64,000 nucleotides of DNA from Pseudoscleropodium purum (taxonomy: Eukaryota > Streptophyta > Bryopsida > Hypnales > Brachytheciaceae), in NCBI GenBank assembly GCA_963969395.1, contig OZ017796.1, forward strand, positions 39,980,243 through 40,044,242. The letters run 5' to 3'. Numbering within the stretch: the first letter of the stretch is position 1; the number at the start of each line of letters is the position of its first letter. A model generated the notes under the pieces. The model saw only the letters and a list, made by a program, of their open reading frames with translations. It made no database searches and had not been told where the DNA came from. Position numbers and translations under genes: made by a program. This document shows, one piece after another, positions 35,401 to 46,810 of the stretch.

Positions 35401-35954
35401 TTCAGCCTGGCACATTCTCTCCGCCTCACGATTGATGTCGGTTGCTTCGTTTTCACGACATCCGCGCTCTCACGCTGCCGTTCTGACTTGGAATGCGGCG
35501 CGCTTTGATCAAATCCTGCGCTGGAGTACTCCCTTCTCTCCCGGATTGTTCGAATTTCAGTGCCTGCAACGTTTGATGCGCTTGCTGAACGCGTGAGCAG
35601 TGTTTGTTGTTGTGATCAATTCGAGGTATGCGTCTGCTTGTGCTTCGATTTGGCGAGGTTGCGCTTTTTGTTCATCGTTTGTTGGTCCATCGTGTGTCGA
35701 GGTATCCGTTTGGGATTTAATACAACTTTTCGTTTCTCCGGGAAAAGTTGGTTTGGATGTTTGTGCTTTGCGGTTGTCTGATTTAGGGATTTAGGGGTTT
35801 TCGGGGTTTTCGCGGATGTTTTATTGTGTTTGTCATTCTGTTTTTGGTGCAGTGTTTTTGTGAGAGAGCATTTTGACGGAGGGTCGACCACATTGTTACT
35901 GCAGAGAGTTGGGGATTCTGTGGATTTCGGAAATTGAGTTGCTCGGCTCCAAAG
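32497..35954. other. AT-rich flank and ARL8 upstream region, no gene seen
   Basis: Up to 33,371 this is the duplicated spacer. From 33,372 to about 35,200 it is AT-rich with no supportable frame. From about 35,240 the GC content rises and the leader of ARL8 is expected; a possible leader intron ends near 35,850 (tttggtgcag|tgtttttg). Short frames at 35,239-35,794 overlap each other in several frames and show no family features. Two similar phrases near 35,290 and 35,350 (cgacgatcgagaaccac) form a short direct repeat. Confidence 0.45.
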
Positions 35955-37793
35955 ATGATGGGAATGTGGGATTCGTTTCTCAATTGGCTCAGAAGGTAAG
36001 TGAATTTGCGGAATTTGGCGTTCCACGGTCAGCTTTGGGCATGTTCTAGGGTTTCCGGATTTCTTGGATTTCTCAGATTTGGGCATGTTTTTAGGGGTTT
36101 TAGTGATGTGAAACTGCTGCTAATTTTTCTTGGTAAGTTATTGAGAATTTGATGTGTTTTGGAATTTGATTTTGGGGAGAAATTGATTGTGGCAGCTTGT
36201 TTTTCAAGCAAGAGATGGAGTTGTCTCTAATAGGTCTGCAGAATGCTGGGAAAACGTCGCTTGTCAACGTCATCGCGGTTAGTTCTTCTTTTTATATGCA
36301 TTTAATTTTCTATGACATGAAGTATTAGTTCTTTTCACCTTATAAGACTCGATAGATATATAAATATAATGAACTTCATTTATTGGTTATTCTGATTAGT
36401 GTTATATCTCTTTTTATGATGTGCTTACTATTTGGTGGCCGTGTTTTTATTGTTCAGACGGGTGGTTACAGCGAAGATATGATTCCCACTGTAAGTGTTT
36501 TGATTTTTGATTTTTTGTGGTACATGGGATTGTAGAGGACATTGATAGGTTGTCGTTGATAAGATAAGCACGTAAGATTTAGGTTCTGTTCACTACAGAA
36601 TTCAAGAAATACTGAAATCAGGTATAGATCCGTTACCTCCATCCTGTCTTTCAAATATCACAACTGATAGCTTGTACTGGTTTCTGTGGAAAGGTGGGCT
36701 TCAATATGCGGAAGGTGTCTAAAGGCAATGTGACTATCAAACTGTGGGATTTGGGTGGTCAACCCCGTTTTCGTAGTATGTGGGAGCGATACTGCCGTGG
36801 GGTGTCGGCCATTGTGTAAGCACTGTGTGTCCATTGTTTCTCTATAATTGGGTGCTATGTTAGTATCATGTTTATTTTTCACATTGAATTTCTGCTTCTC
36901 ATGGGCAAGACTCCATGAATATTTCACTAAAGTGACCAAGGATTTATGATTTGAAAACGATCAATTCGATTGACCATATGGAGAAAAATATAATTCAGAT
37001 GGGGACTAAACTTTAAATTACTAGAATCAGGGAAGAACATTGCATTGTTTTGTCAATAAATTTTTTTTTAATATTTTTAATATTTTAGTTTGGACAAAAA
37101 GGAATGTTCTTATGACCTTAAAATTGCTGAGAAAACCATGAGGCTCAATTCGGGACTCTTGATCCTTTAGGGATTAATTGTTCCCCCTCTACCTGATTTC
37201 TTGTCTCGTGAGATGTGGAGTTTCTTTTGAAGTTTCAATTATTTATACACTTTAATGATTCTTCTTTTTAGAGCCGTCGAAATATTCGTGCTGAGGTTGC
37301 CTGTGTTGCGTTGTGTGGCAGGTATGTAGTTGACGCTGCAGACAGAGACAACATTGCAATCTCCAGAAATGAGCTCCATGATTTACTGAATAAGCCTTCT
37401 CTCCATGGTATTCCCCTCCTTGTGTTGGGTAACAAAATGGACAAGCCTGAGGCAATCTCAAAGCAAGCTCTCATTGATCAAATGTACGCTCGCTTACCCC
37501 ACCCTCAGACTTCGTTTCATCATACCTTGTTTATGATAAAAACAGGACCCTTGTTCTTTTGCATGAATTCGACTATTGAAAGAGTTAGTTTGTTAAAATC
37601 TCAATATGCTTGAAATGTTCTGTGCTTTAGAACAGTAGTGATGGTGGTGTGCTTCTTGGTTTGGAAACACAGGGGGCTTCAAGGATTGAGCGACAGGGAG
37701 GTGGCATGCTATTATATTTCATGCAAAAACTCAACCAACATAGACATGGTCATTGACTGGCTTGTGAAGCACTCAAGGACTGCCAAGAGTTGA
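35955..37793 (+). CDS. ARL8: ARL8-type small GTPase
   Basis: Six exons join in phase: 35955-35995, 36196-36277, 36458-36490, 36694-36815, 37322-37483 and 37673-37793, giving 186 residues, the normal ARL8 length. The GTPase motifs are intact: P-loop GLQNAGKT (27-34), switch I threonine T52 after SEDMIP, DLGGQ (71-75), NKMD (130-133) and SCK (163-165). The segment [20 protein letters not shown] and [12 protein letters not shown] are ARL8 hallmarks. ARL8 binds the lysosome or vacuole membrane and directs organelle positioning and fusion in eukaryotes; plant ARL8 is also known as a host factor for tobamovirus replication. Three ATG codons lie at the start (35955, 35958, 35964); the second or third would also give a normal N-terminal amphipathic helix (W-x-S-F-L-N-W-L). 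All introns are GT-AG. Confidence 0.95.
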
Positions 37794-39507
37794 TTGAAAT
37801 CGCATTGATTTGGGCGATTTTAACCTTTCTGGGGTTTTATTCTCAAGGTTGAATTACTGTGTCATAGGTGCTTTAGGTTGTAATTGAATTGTGGTTAGAT
37901 TGTTCTAGTCAGAGCTACTCTGAAGGAGGTTTCAGGGAAAAGATTATTTTACGCACCTTTTGGTTGTAGAGCTACAAATAATATCGTAGCAATGCTAGGG
38001 AAACGTAATGCTGTTCAGATTAATTTGTCTGGTCAGTGATCGCCTTGTGTATACAGTTTCACGTTCATCAAAGAAGTTTGTATTTATACGTTTTAGACAG
38101 TTCTCACAGATCTGGTCATGCGTTTTCTCATGGTAATCTATCTCGTTGTGTCACATAGAGACTTGCTCGAGAAAGATTTCACCTATCAAAGAGGGTTTTG
38201 AACTTAGGGTTTCTGGAGGTCCAAGGTGCTCCAGGAGATAAACATCTCTTTCACCATATGTAGTTTGCCCCTTCATGTTGAACCTAGTACGTTTAGAAGC
38301 CTGAAAGGTGCTCAATAAATAGCTTGCCCGGATGCTTTTGAAATAGTGAAATCCAGATGCTTCTCAATCCACATCATTGGGAGACCAATATACAGGGTTA
38401 GGATGGACATAAGCGAGTGGTTCTACCAAGACGTGGAGTGCATGAATTGGTGAATCGAATCTGAGGACCGTTACTGTAACAAATTTGAGCTGTGGCGATG
38501 GTATCAAACAACGCGAGTAATGATGGTGATTTAATAAGAGAAAATATTATCATGAAATTTGTGTGGTTAGTATGTGGAACCTTGAATTTGTGGTGCCGTT
38601 TCTGTTCGGGTTATCAGATTCCAATAGTTTCCTTTTTGATTCAAAGTTCTGTGAGATATGACTTGCTTTTGAGGTAAGCCCTTTTCTCATCACCTGTCGT
38701 TGTTTTATTTTTTTATTGCAGGTTCAGATATACGTTTACTTCGTGCTGAAGTTTGCAGTTATCAGTTTTCGTTATTGTCACGCAGTACTATCTCCCGTGG
38801 TCCAAGCGCTCGTGGCTTTATTCCTGGCCTCTCATCAAAGACTCGGCGCCTTGCCTACCATGGCAGCTACGTGAGCAACATATCCCAAGAATGGTTCAAA
38901 CAACTCTCTGTAACATATCACAAATTGCTAGGATCGTTAAAGATCAAGTTGATGGCCAATCAACTCTGCCCTGAACGCTGCGTCACTGACTAGTGCATCC
39001 AGCAATAGAATCAATGGGTGTTCGTACTGGCTATGCATGAGAACTGCACTTGGAGACTACACTTGAACTAATTCCCTTGACCGTGAATACAATGAGACTG
39101 TATACATGTACTATACATGTACTGTGTACTACCCCGAGGTTCATTAATCGAGATAAAGTTTTGACCATTTTGTACGTAAAACCAGCCCTACAGGCCTACA
39201 CCAGTATGTTCAGATTGTGTACATCCCTGCGACCCATATCTGACTACTTTGTAGGCAAGAATCTCTAGTGCTTGCTCTGGGAAAGGGTTGCCACCATTTG
39301 TACTTCCTCACACTGTCATCTTCCTGTGACATGCCACTTCAGTTGCGCTAAAAATAAATGAATCACCCGGATGAATTATGTTAGGGGATTTGTGTAGTAA
39401 CTAGTTAATTATTTGTGCTGGGTTCTGCACTTGGGATTGCAAGTAGCCGCTATAAGAACAAATGATAACTGGTTGAGATTGAATATGTTGAATATCCACT
39501 AGACTGT
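37794..39507. other. ARL8 3' region and spacer, no gene seen
   Basis: The first several hundred bases should be the ARL8 3' untranslated region. Frames at 38,700-39,000 overlap in two phases and have no recognisable domain. Nothing else is supported. Confidence 0.45.
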
Positions 39508-40077
39508 TTGCAATTTCAGTTCATGAGCTTGGTGTCTTTCACGTTAGACCAGCATTTAGAGTATGGGCAGGGCCTCGTGGTCAGTCGAAGACGTTGTCAT
39601 TGGTCAGTTGATATCCTTCATGGATCCGCAATTGCTAACAATGTTGCTCAATTGGTGCATGTAGACTTACTCTGGAACATGACCTCCCGTTTGCAAGCGG
39701 CCCCGTTACGCGGTGTTCAAAAGCAACAATGGTCGCTATATGCACCGAGAAGATCCCCACCTCTGTCGCTGGTTGAATATGCCTTCAAAAAAACTTACTC
39801 CGGGGCACACGAGGTGCATTTCTTAGGCCAGAACTTTGTCCTGATCCAGTGCCTCTCCAGCAAGAAGTTCCTGAGGAGGGACTTAAACTGCATCAAGGCA
39901 GCCCATTCTGAGGCTCACCCGGTCAGGTGGATCCCTGATATCTCCTCGGTGGAGGGGACTGTGTCCGACGAGTTGAGCTGCACAACTGAGATTGGAAAAG
40001 AGAGTACAACAACCAGAAGAGTCAGCACCACCGACAGCACCAAGATGTGGTTTGGGGTGAGGAGTAAGTTTTTTTGA
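39508..40077 (+). CDS. Unassigned 189-codon open frame
   Basis: This is the longest unexplained frame in the middle of the window. It is moderately GC-rich compared with its neighbours and begins just before an acceptor-like tttgcaatttcag|ttcatg, so it might be an exon. The translation has no recognised domain, signal peptide or membrane segment; it is basic at about residues 25-80 and serine/threonine-rich near the end. It may be a chance frame, part of the ARL8 transcript, or a remnant of an element. Confidence 0.2.
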   Translation: MQFQFMSLVSFTLDQHLEYGQGLVVSRRRCHWSVDILHGSAIANNVAQLVHVDLLWNMTSRLQAAPLRGVQKQQWSLYAPRRSPPLSLVEYAFKKTYSGAHEVHFLGQNFVLIQCLSSKKFLRRDLNCIKAAHSEAHPVRWIPDISSVEGTVSDELSCTTEIGKESTTTRRVSTTDSTKMWFGVRSKFF

Positions 40078-41379
40078 AGGCATTGACCAAGTAATTGCAT
40101 GCTGGCTTCTATACCTGGTTGCATTCTTTTGATTGATTGCTCTCTGTTGCATGTTGGTTTAGGTCACTGCTTGCATCGTTCAAGTTCAGGTTCTTCCACT
40201 GGTAGGACACGCGGGTGGACGGTGTCGAGTTGTCCGAGGACACTGGCACTGACTGTATTTTCACGGGTGTTCAATTGATCAACATTAGGAGGTGGCGGCT
40301 GATATGAATGGAACGCATTATAGATTGCAGTTCTAAAGTTGAGAGGATTAATCATGAGTGTTTACTATGTGAGTTTAGTTTTGATGGTGTGCTTACTGTT
40401 TGAGTCTATTTTTTATATGAGCTTTTACTCCGTGACCATCGATCAGATATTAGAGGATGTTCACTCAGATGTTTACATGGGTAATACGTAGTCTCCTATA
40501 ACCAACCTCTAAAGGATCATTTGTTCGCTTGGGAGACAAATGGGAGCTCGGGTAGGCTCTTGTACTCTCGGGAATAACTAATTTTAAAGCTTTCACAACT
40601 AGTAGGTCTTTTTCAAGGACTTGCAGAAGTGGTGAACGAATTGTTAGCCTCCCGTGTTGTTCAGTGCATAGTAATTTCAGTTTTTATTATTTAAGTGCTG
40701 AAGTCATTGATCATGGAAGTAGTATCTTAGCTACCTGCTCAAGTCACTATCATCCGGCTGTAATAGAGCAGTAAGGAAGCAGCGGTGCACCTCTGGCCTT
40801 GATTATATTGAGATATCGATAGTGTGAGTGAAGGATTTTGATGTTTGAGATTTCAGGATGGACGCATCACCTTTCGGGGATGATATTAGCAGTGGTTAGA
40901 ATTTTCTCTGGTGCTTATTGACGAGTATTTCTAGTCTTCTGATTGTTTGAAGCTGCAATATGCCAATTTTTCTTAATTTGCCAATGTAGTGCTCAATTGA
41001 CTACCATTATTTTTCAATGAATCATCATGCAAAATCATAAAAATTCACCAAAAATAGAGTTTGGATTTTGTGAAACTAAATTTGGTATACTTAATTGTAA
41101 TTGCATAAGAATTGGATGTAAATTAATCAAGATAAAAAACACCAATTCTATTCTACATTATGCAAAATTCTTTGAATGATACACACTACTAGGCAATTTG
41201 TAAATGAATTAGACCCCATTGTATAGTATCTAGAAGAAATGTTATGGAATGCCCTAAGATTGAAAGAATTCTTCATAAAATAAAATAGAATTGATTTTTT
41301 ATCTTGCATAATTAACATTTGATTTTTACACAATTCTAAGCAAGCATATCAAATTTGGGTTTCAAAAAATCAAGATTTT
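40078..41379. other. Spacer, no gene seen
   Basis: The region turns from moderate GC to AT-rich at about 40,950. Only short frames without motifs occur. Confidence 0.45.
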
Positions 41380-42000
41380 AATTCTGGAGAATTGTTTCAC
41401 TTAACCTCTAAAGATTTCTGACTATATTTTCACCGAAAACTCTCTAAAACTACCATTTCTAGTACAAGAACCAAATTTCAGAAATAAAAATATTTTTGGA
41501 CACATAACCATAGGATCTTGTAGTGCATTGGTTCGGAAAGATGTAGGAATTTTTTTTTTAATTTTCACTATATAGATTGCATGACATTACCATTAATCAA
41601 TTGATTTATTGTAGGCATATTTTATATATTTGATTTTTCTTAGAAAGTTGCATAAAATTTTAAATGTAGGGAAATTTTTTTTTTAAATTTACTATATAGA
41701 TTGCAAGACATTACCATTTGAATTGAAGAAAAAAAAATTGGGGCCTTGTGAAAAAATTGGGAGCTACACTTTACAAGGTCACATTTGTATGAAAAAAATG
41801 TCTTACAAAGTGGTGCTTCTTTAGATTCATTCCTCAATGCAACTATGCAAGTTGGCTACATGCAAGTAAAATTTCAAATGATTTGAAATTTCACAGCCTA
41901 TAGGAAAATATAGTAAGTAGAAAGAAGTAAAGAATAATTCAAAGTACTAAATTGTTAACAATTTATTTATGAAATTGAAAAATGACAATTCCAATCGTTG
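41380..42000 (+). repeat. Truncated third member of the TIR element family
   Basis: The sequence matches the interior of the TIR element at about 10,560-11,055 in the same orientation, sharing ttttcaccaaaaac-like, aactaccattt, cataggatc(c/t)tgtag, gctacacttcacaag-like and tagtaagtaga phrases in the same order. Neither terminal repeat is recognisable here. It shows that the element exists outside the duplication and is a dispersed family. Confidence 0.65.
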
Positions 42001-44449
42001 CAATCAACCTTTTTAAGCCTCTCTAAATTTTGAAGTAATTCACCATCCAATTACGTGCTTTGATTTCCCCACTAGTAAAAGCAAGGTAAAAATAGCGTTT
42101 AATAGCCTTATTGATAATGTTTTTTGGGGAATGGTGTCAATACTTCCTTGTTGGCAGTCACAATGTAGCCATATAAAAGTCAACAAATTTTCTTTCTTCA
42201 ATACCTACTCTTGATTGGTAGCTAGTACTTTATCAATCTTGGTCATTGAAGTTGAATGATACCGCCAACACCCTCTATCATATGTGTAGTTGTAGCTAAA
42301 CTCAATTGTACTTCATTGTGTCTTTGCTAGCAAGAAACTTTAGATATGGGAGACCTATCACCATGATACTTTGTATAAAAGATTCTTGGGGAGCCATAAT
42401 ATCCATGCAACATGGGAGATGTAGCCTAACTTCTCATGTAGTTTATATTTTATATTTTATTTTGACCTCAACATGGAGTGGTGGAGTTTTTTACTTCTTT
42501 TAAACTTTGGCACCAAAAAAAATAGCTTTTTGATATTTCTCTACTTGAGTTAGAGTAGATTCCATTTCCTTTTCCATAATCATATTCAATTTTAGCCATA
42601 TTGCTTTGTCTTAGTATTAAAACAAAAACTTATTAACTATATAAACAAAGACTACATATTTAAACGAAATCATGCATTTCAAATTAAAAACAGATCACCT
42701 TTGTATGTAAGGCTATGTTTGATTAAAGTTGTAATCTATTAAGTTGTAAAACAAAACTTGAAATCAATTGCTATTTGCTATCAATTGAGTAGTAACCAAG
42801 CTTAAAAACTAAGAAGCCAAATCATCGCATGATAAGACACCAAAGAATGCAAGGTATATATATCACGAAATATATACAATATGAGGTAATCCTTATTTGT
42901 ATCCATATCTCAATAGTAAACAATTAGTGTGCTATTCGACATGTACGAGGTGTCTTCAAACTGCCACTATTTGTCATTGTATATTCACCTAAGAAAGACA
43001 TCTCTCCAACCTTTACTCAAAAAAACAATGTTAATAACATTTAACAAACATTTTTCAATTAGCTATGAAACAAAGCAACACTTGTTCGCCATTGTTTTGT
43101 GACCTAAGTACCATCGTAGGAAGTAATTGCACACATTTGTACACTACTAAGTATGAAAAGAGTCCAAGTAACAATTACTAGTTTATCTTTACAAAACAAT
43201 AGTCTGGACTTCGGACCATTTTACAAACTTAGTGAGAGAGCTATCAAACAGAGTGCGGCAATTTGGCTTTCATATTATGCCAGTTGTCTTTACTGTCCTT
43301 CAAACAAGCTTAACATCCTTGATTAAGGCATAGATCTCCATGGTACCGGCAAATGTATGCTTAACTTATTCCAATGTATGCTTTGATACAAGATCTTAAG
43401 GCTATAATTTACAATAGTATCTGAGGTTTTGTATTGTCAAGAAATCAGTTATAACAAATATATATGTTGCTCTCTAAGAACTCATTGGTTCCTAAGTTGT
43501 AATTTTAGAAGTTTTAGTCAACACAACAAATTCTTTTTTTGAGGTATTTTAAAATAGAATACATATCTAGGGAAGATATAATTCAAATTATATTTTCATA
43601 GGTATATTTGACATATGTATCAAATATGTCTATTATAATCGTGACACAACAATAGATTAAGTAAGACCTTGAAAAAATCCAAGAGTTTTAATCTAAAAAA
43701 TAAATATAAATAAATTATATATATATATGTATGTATGTATGTATGTGTATGTGTGTGTGTGTCATGGTGACATACTTGACCCTATAGCTTTTTTTCGACC
43801 AAAGTATCAAGATTAGAAGATAGAAAACATTAGATTTGTGAAGAAAGATTGAGAAGATTGATTTCAAAACCTAGGTTGAGTTTGATCACTTTCATGGCCC
43901 ATGCAAGATTGAGTCATGAACTCTTGCAAATCAAGAAGGAAAAGGAACATCTACACCATCACATGTGAACTTTCAAAGTATATATCAAGGTGAGAATTCC
44001 ATTACTCTCTCTTTATTTACAACTTACATATACTACCAGATGCCTATGCATAAGTTGCAAAACTTTTGTGGAGCTTGATTTCCATTTTTCAAGTGATTGG
44101 AAGAACTCAAAATATTGTGACAACAAGTGAAATACAAGTGAAAACACTATACTTATGTATTTTGGAAATATATGGTTGAGGCCTTCAAGGTGATCAACAC
44201 CAAATTTTGGATGCCTCTGATAGGACCATTATTATAAATCTCAAACTATTGTAACATGCACCTTATGTTCTTCAAAATCACATTATTTTAATCAACTTGT
44301 AGGTGTAGCTTTTTATTTGAACATCATTTCATCTGTTTTCTTGTCAAATAGTCTATTCTTATAAAGAATGTCTACTTGTCTAATGATCTTTTAGTAGTTT
44401 TGAGTAGGTACTATAACTACTATTTGGACTTTATTACATTTTTGATTGT
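42001..44449. other. AT-rich intergenic stretch
   Basis: There is no supportable gene. The only distinct feature is a compound microsatellite, listed separately. Confidence 0.5.
43715..43762. repeat. Compound microsatellite (TA)n-(TATG)n-(TG)n
   Basis: An uninterrupted run passes from TA repeats through TATG repeats to TG repeats, typical of stepwise slippage. It is likely polymorphic. Confidence 0.9.
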
Positions 44450-46810
44450 TTGTATATATTGCTAGGAACAAAATGGGGAAATTTGTTCATAGCAGAGAAA
44501 CTCCAAAGAGTAGTAGCAATAGTACAAGAATTGTTAACAATGGCTAAGGCAAAGGTGGAAGCATTGCAAGAGGTGCCTTGATAAGAGTGCTAGTGGTAAA
44601 GCTCCAAACAATGAATATAATGCTAGCCTCAAGGATACAACAACTAGAAGCAAAGACTTCATTGCCATTCTTATCCAAGCTAGAGGAGAGCCAAGAATTA
44701 AAAAAAAAAGACTGGAAACTTCAAAGCGAATGACCCAAACAAATTTCCTTCTGCACTATTTCAACAATAGTTAAAATTCTTTGAACATTGGACTACTTGA
44801 TACAATTTCAATGGCAACTACCCACCCAAATTCATAATGCCTATCTCAAACAATAACTAACCTTTTTATACAAAGGCAAGAACAAAGGCCAAGAGTGCAA
44901 GAAATGTTCCTATGGATTGATTCTCCTAGGTGAGATGAGGGCAACTTTCCAATACACATGCCACGGCTCCATAGTCATACTAGCCGCAAGGGCAAAGAAC
45001 ATATCTTAGGGACTTCAAAGTCTAGAGCAAAAAGAAAAGAGAATGTACTTGAAGACTTCTTGGTTTGCGTACCCATTCCCATGGATGTTGATATTGTTGA
45101 TGATGCTCAAGTATTTGTAAAATGCTCTAATAAAGAGACATTGATTGTTGTTAGTGGAGATAACACATATGAATTGCAAGAAGGAGAGACCAAGGTAATG
45201 CTTGTACCAAACCCTATTCTTTAGCATCAACAATTTGAGGCATCTAAGTGCTTTTAAGACATGTGGCCAATTAAGTTGCCATGGGCTAAGAAGATAGTTG
45301 AAGGTGATGACCACATTTGCCAAATCAAATGCTTTATCTGCTTGGCCATATAGCACTTGACATTAAATTCCTACTCACAAAATGCAATACACTCACAAAG
45401 CATGCATGCCACCAAAGAGTAGATTGTGACATATGAAGCATGGCCAAAAGAAGAGTGTACTACTATTCCCAAAATTGCACACAATCATGCTAAAAATGTG
45501 ATACTATATGTGTCTCAAGGGCCTCAAATAATTGTTGAGATGACATGGAGCAATGCTAGAGAGTGTTCTTGTTCGCAATTGTATTCCACATACTTGTAGA
45601 AGGTTGGCCAATGGTTGATAATGAGTCTTTGATTTCGTTTTTTAGCTTTTTATAGGTCTACCATCTTTGGAAGAAGTACTAGTTCGACAACTCTGGTTGG
45701 AAAATGGCTAAAGTGTTGTATACACTAAGAAAACCTTGTTTTAGATGACATTCAATATAACAATTGGCACGAAAAAGAACAAATTTTAGGTGACATCTAA
45801 GGTCACATAAAAAATAACAACCATGTTTTTATGTCAACAATGATGTTCATTGATGTTACATTGAACATGATTGTTGACATAAAAATATAGGCCATTTTTT
45901 TTAATGTCACCTAAAATCTATTTCTTTTGACATCAAAAAACTTTGGTTTCTTATAGTGATACTTTGTTAAAGACAAAAGTAGAAGAGACTCAAACAAATG
46001 CAAAATTTTTTGCAATTACCTATCATAAAGTTACGAGTATTGACAACCAATCATGGCTCAAAATACACATGTACACCATGAAAGACTAGATTTGACAACT
46101 ATACCTTTTAATGTTGAAGTGTTGTATGTGTTAATGGAGGGTCAACAAATAACATGAAGGAAGTGGTTGTGAATGCAATAATAGGTAAGGGTGCATAATC
46201 ATGTAAAGATATTGATGTGAAGTTTGTCTCCTTTGACACTAATGGCATCAACGTCTTCTAGGAACACTGGTGTCACCCAACAGGTGAAAGAAAACCATGC
46301 TCCTTGGATGGATGGCAATCATTGCATGTCACATTGCTTATAGCTTGCCATTGCTATATTGTTGAAGATGGCAATGGTTTCAAGCATTGAAGATATTCTC
46401 AATAGCCTATACAACTACTTTAGCCATTGACACAAGAGTCACAATGAATTTATAATTAAAGTTGGCAACTATGATGAATGGAAGCTATGGCAAAATATTT
46501 CAACAAGTGAAATCATGGTGGATAAGTAAGATGAAGCCGACAAAGAGGGTGCTTGTACAATTTATTATACAAGATGGCAATTTATTGTACAAGATGCATT
46601 TCAATGCACCTACTATAAAAGCAGCAGGATTTAATCTTGATCTACTTTGCGGTGTTGAGACACTACTTTGTGGTGTTGAGACACTACTAGGTTTAAATTG
46701 TTTGTTGCTGTTACTCAAGACTATGATTGGCATCATTAAGTTCTCTCAAGGACATAATATCTTTGTTTGTGACTTTGTTTAAGTTAAATGAGCATGCCAA
46801 ATAGAGTTGT
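44450..46810 (+). pseudogene. Decayed hAT-like transposase gene
   Basis: Several plus-strand fragments in order match the plan of plant hAT-like transposases with a BED-type zinc finger. At 45,260-45,350 KLPWAKKIVEGDDHICQIKC resembles the finger (W...FPW, Cx2C). At 46,190-46,280 there is a segment like the DDE strand (KDIDVKFVSFDTNGINVF), followed by TGVTQQVKENHAPWM and GNHCMSHCL. At 46,360-46,440 comes VSSIEDILNSLYNYFSH, and at 46,530-46,780 KRVLVQFIIQDGNLLYKMHF and FNLDLLCGVETLLGL. Stops and frameshifts separate the fragments, so it is not functional. A MITE at 45,723-45,958 interrupts it. The exact ends and any terminal repeats were not found; the family call rests on recalled patterns and was not searched. 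Confidence 0.6.
45723..45958. mobile_element. CACTA-type MITE inside the hAT remnant
   Basis: It starts CACTAAGAAAACC and ends GGTTTCTTATAGTG, an inverted match with the CACTA/TAGTG termini of the CMC superfamily. It is flanked by a perfect 3-base direct repeat ATA, the size expected for this superfamily. The arms are inverted over most of the 236 bases (tgacat...aggtgacat against atgtcacct...atgtca), so a transcript would fold into a hairpin. There is no coding capacity. Confidence 0.85.

Noticed and set aside
43715..43762. Possible CRISPR-like or satellite array
   Set aside because: It is a simple compound microsatellite.
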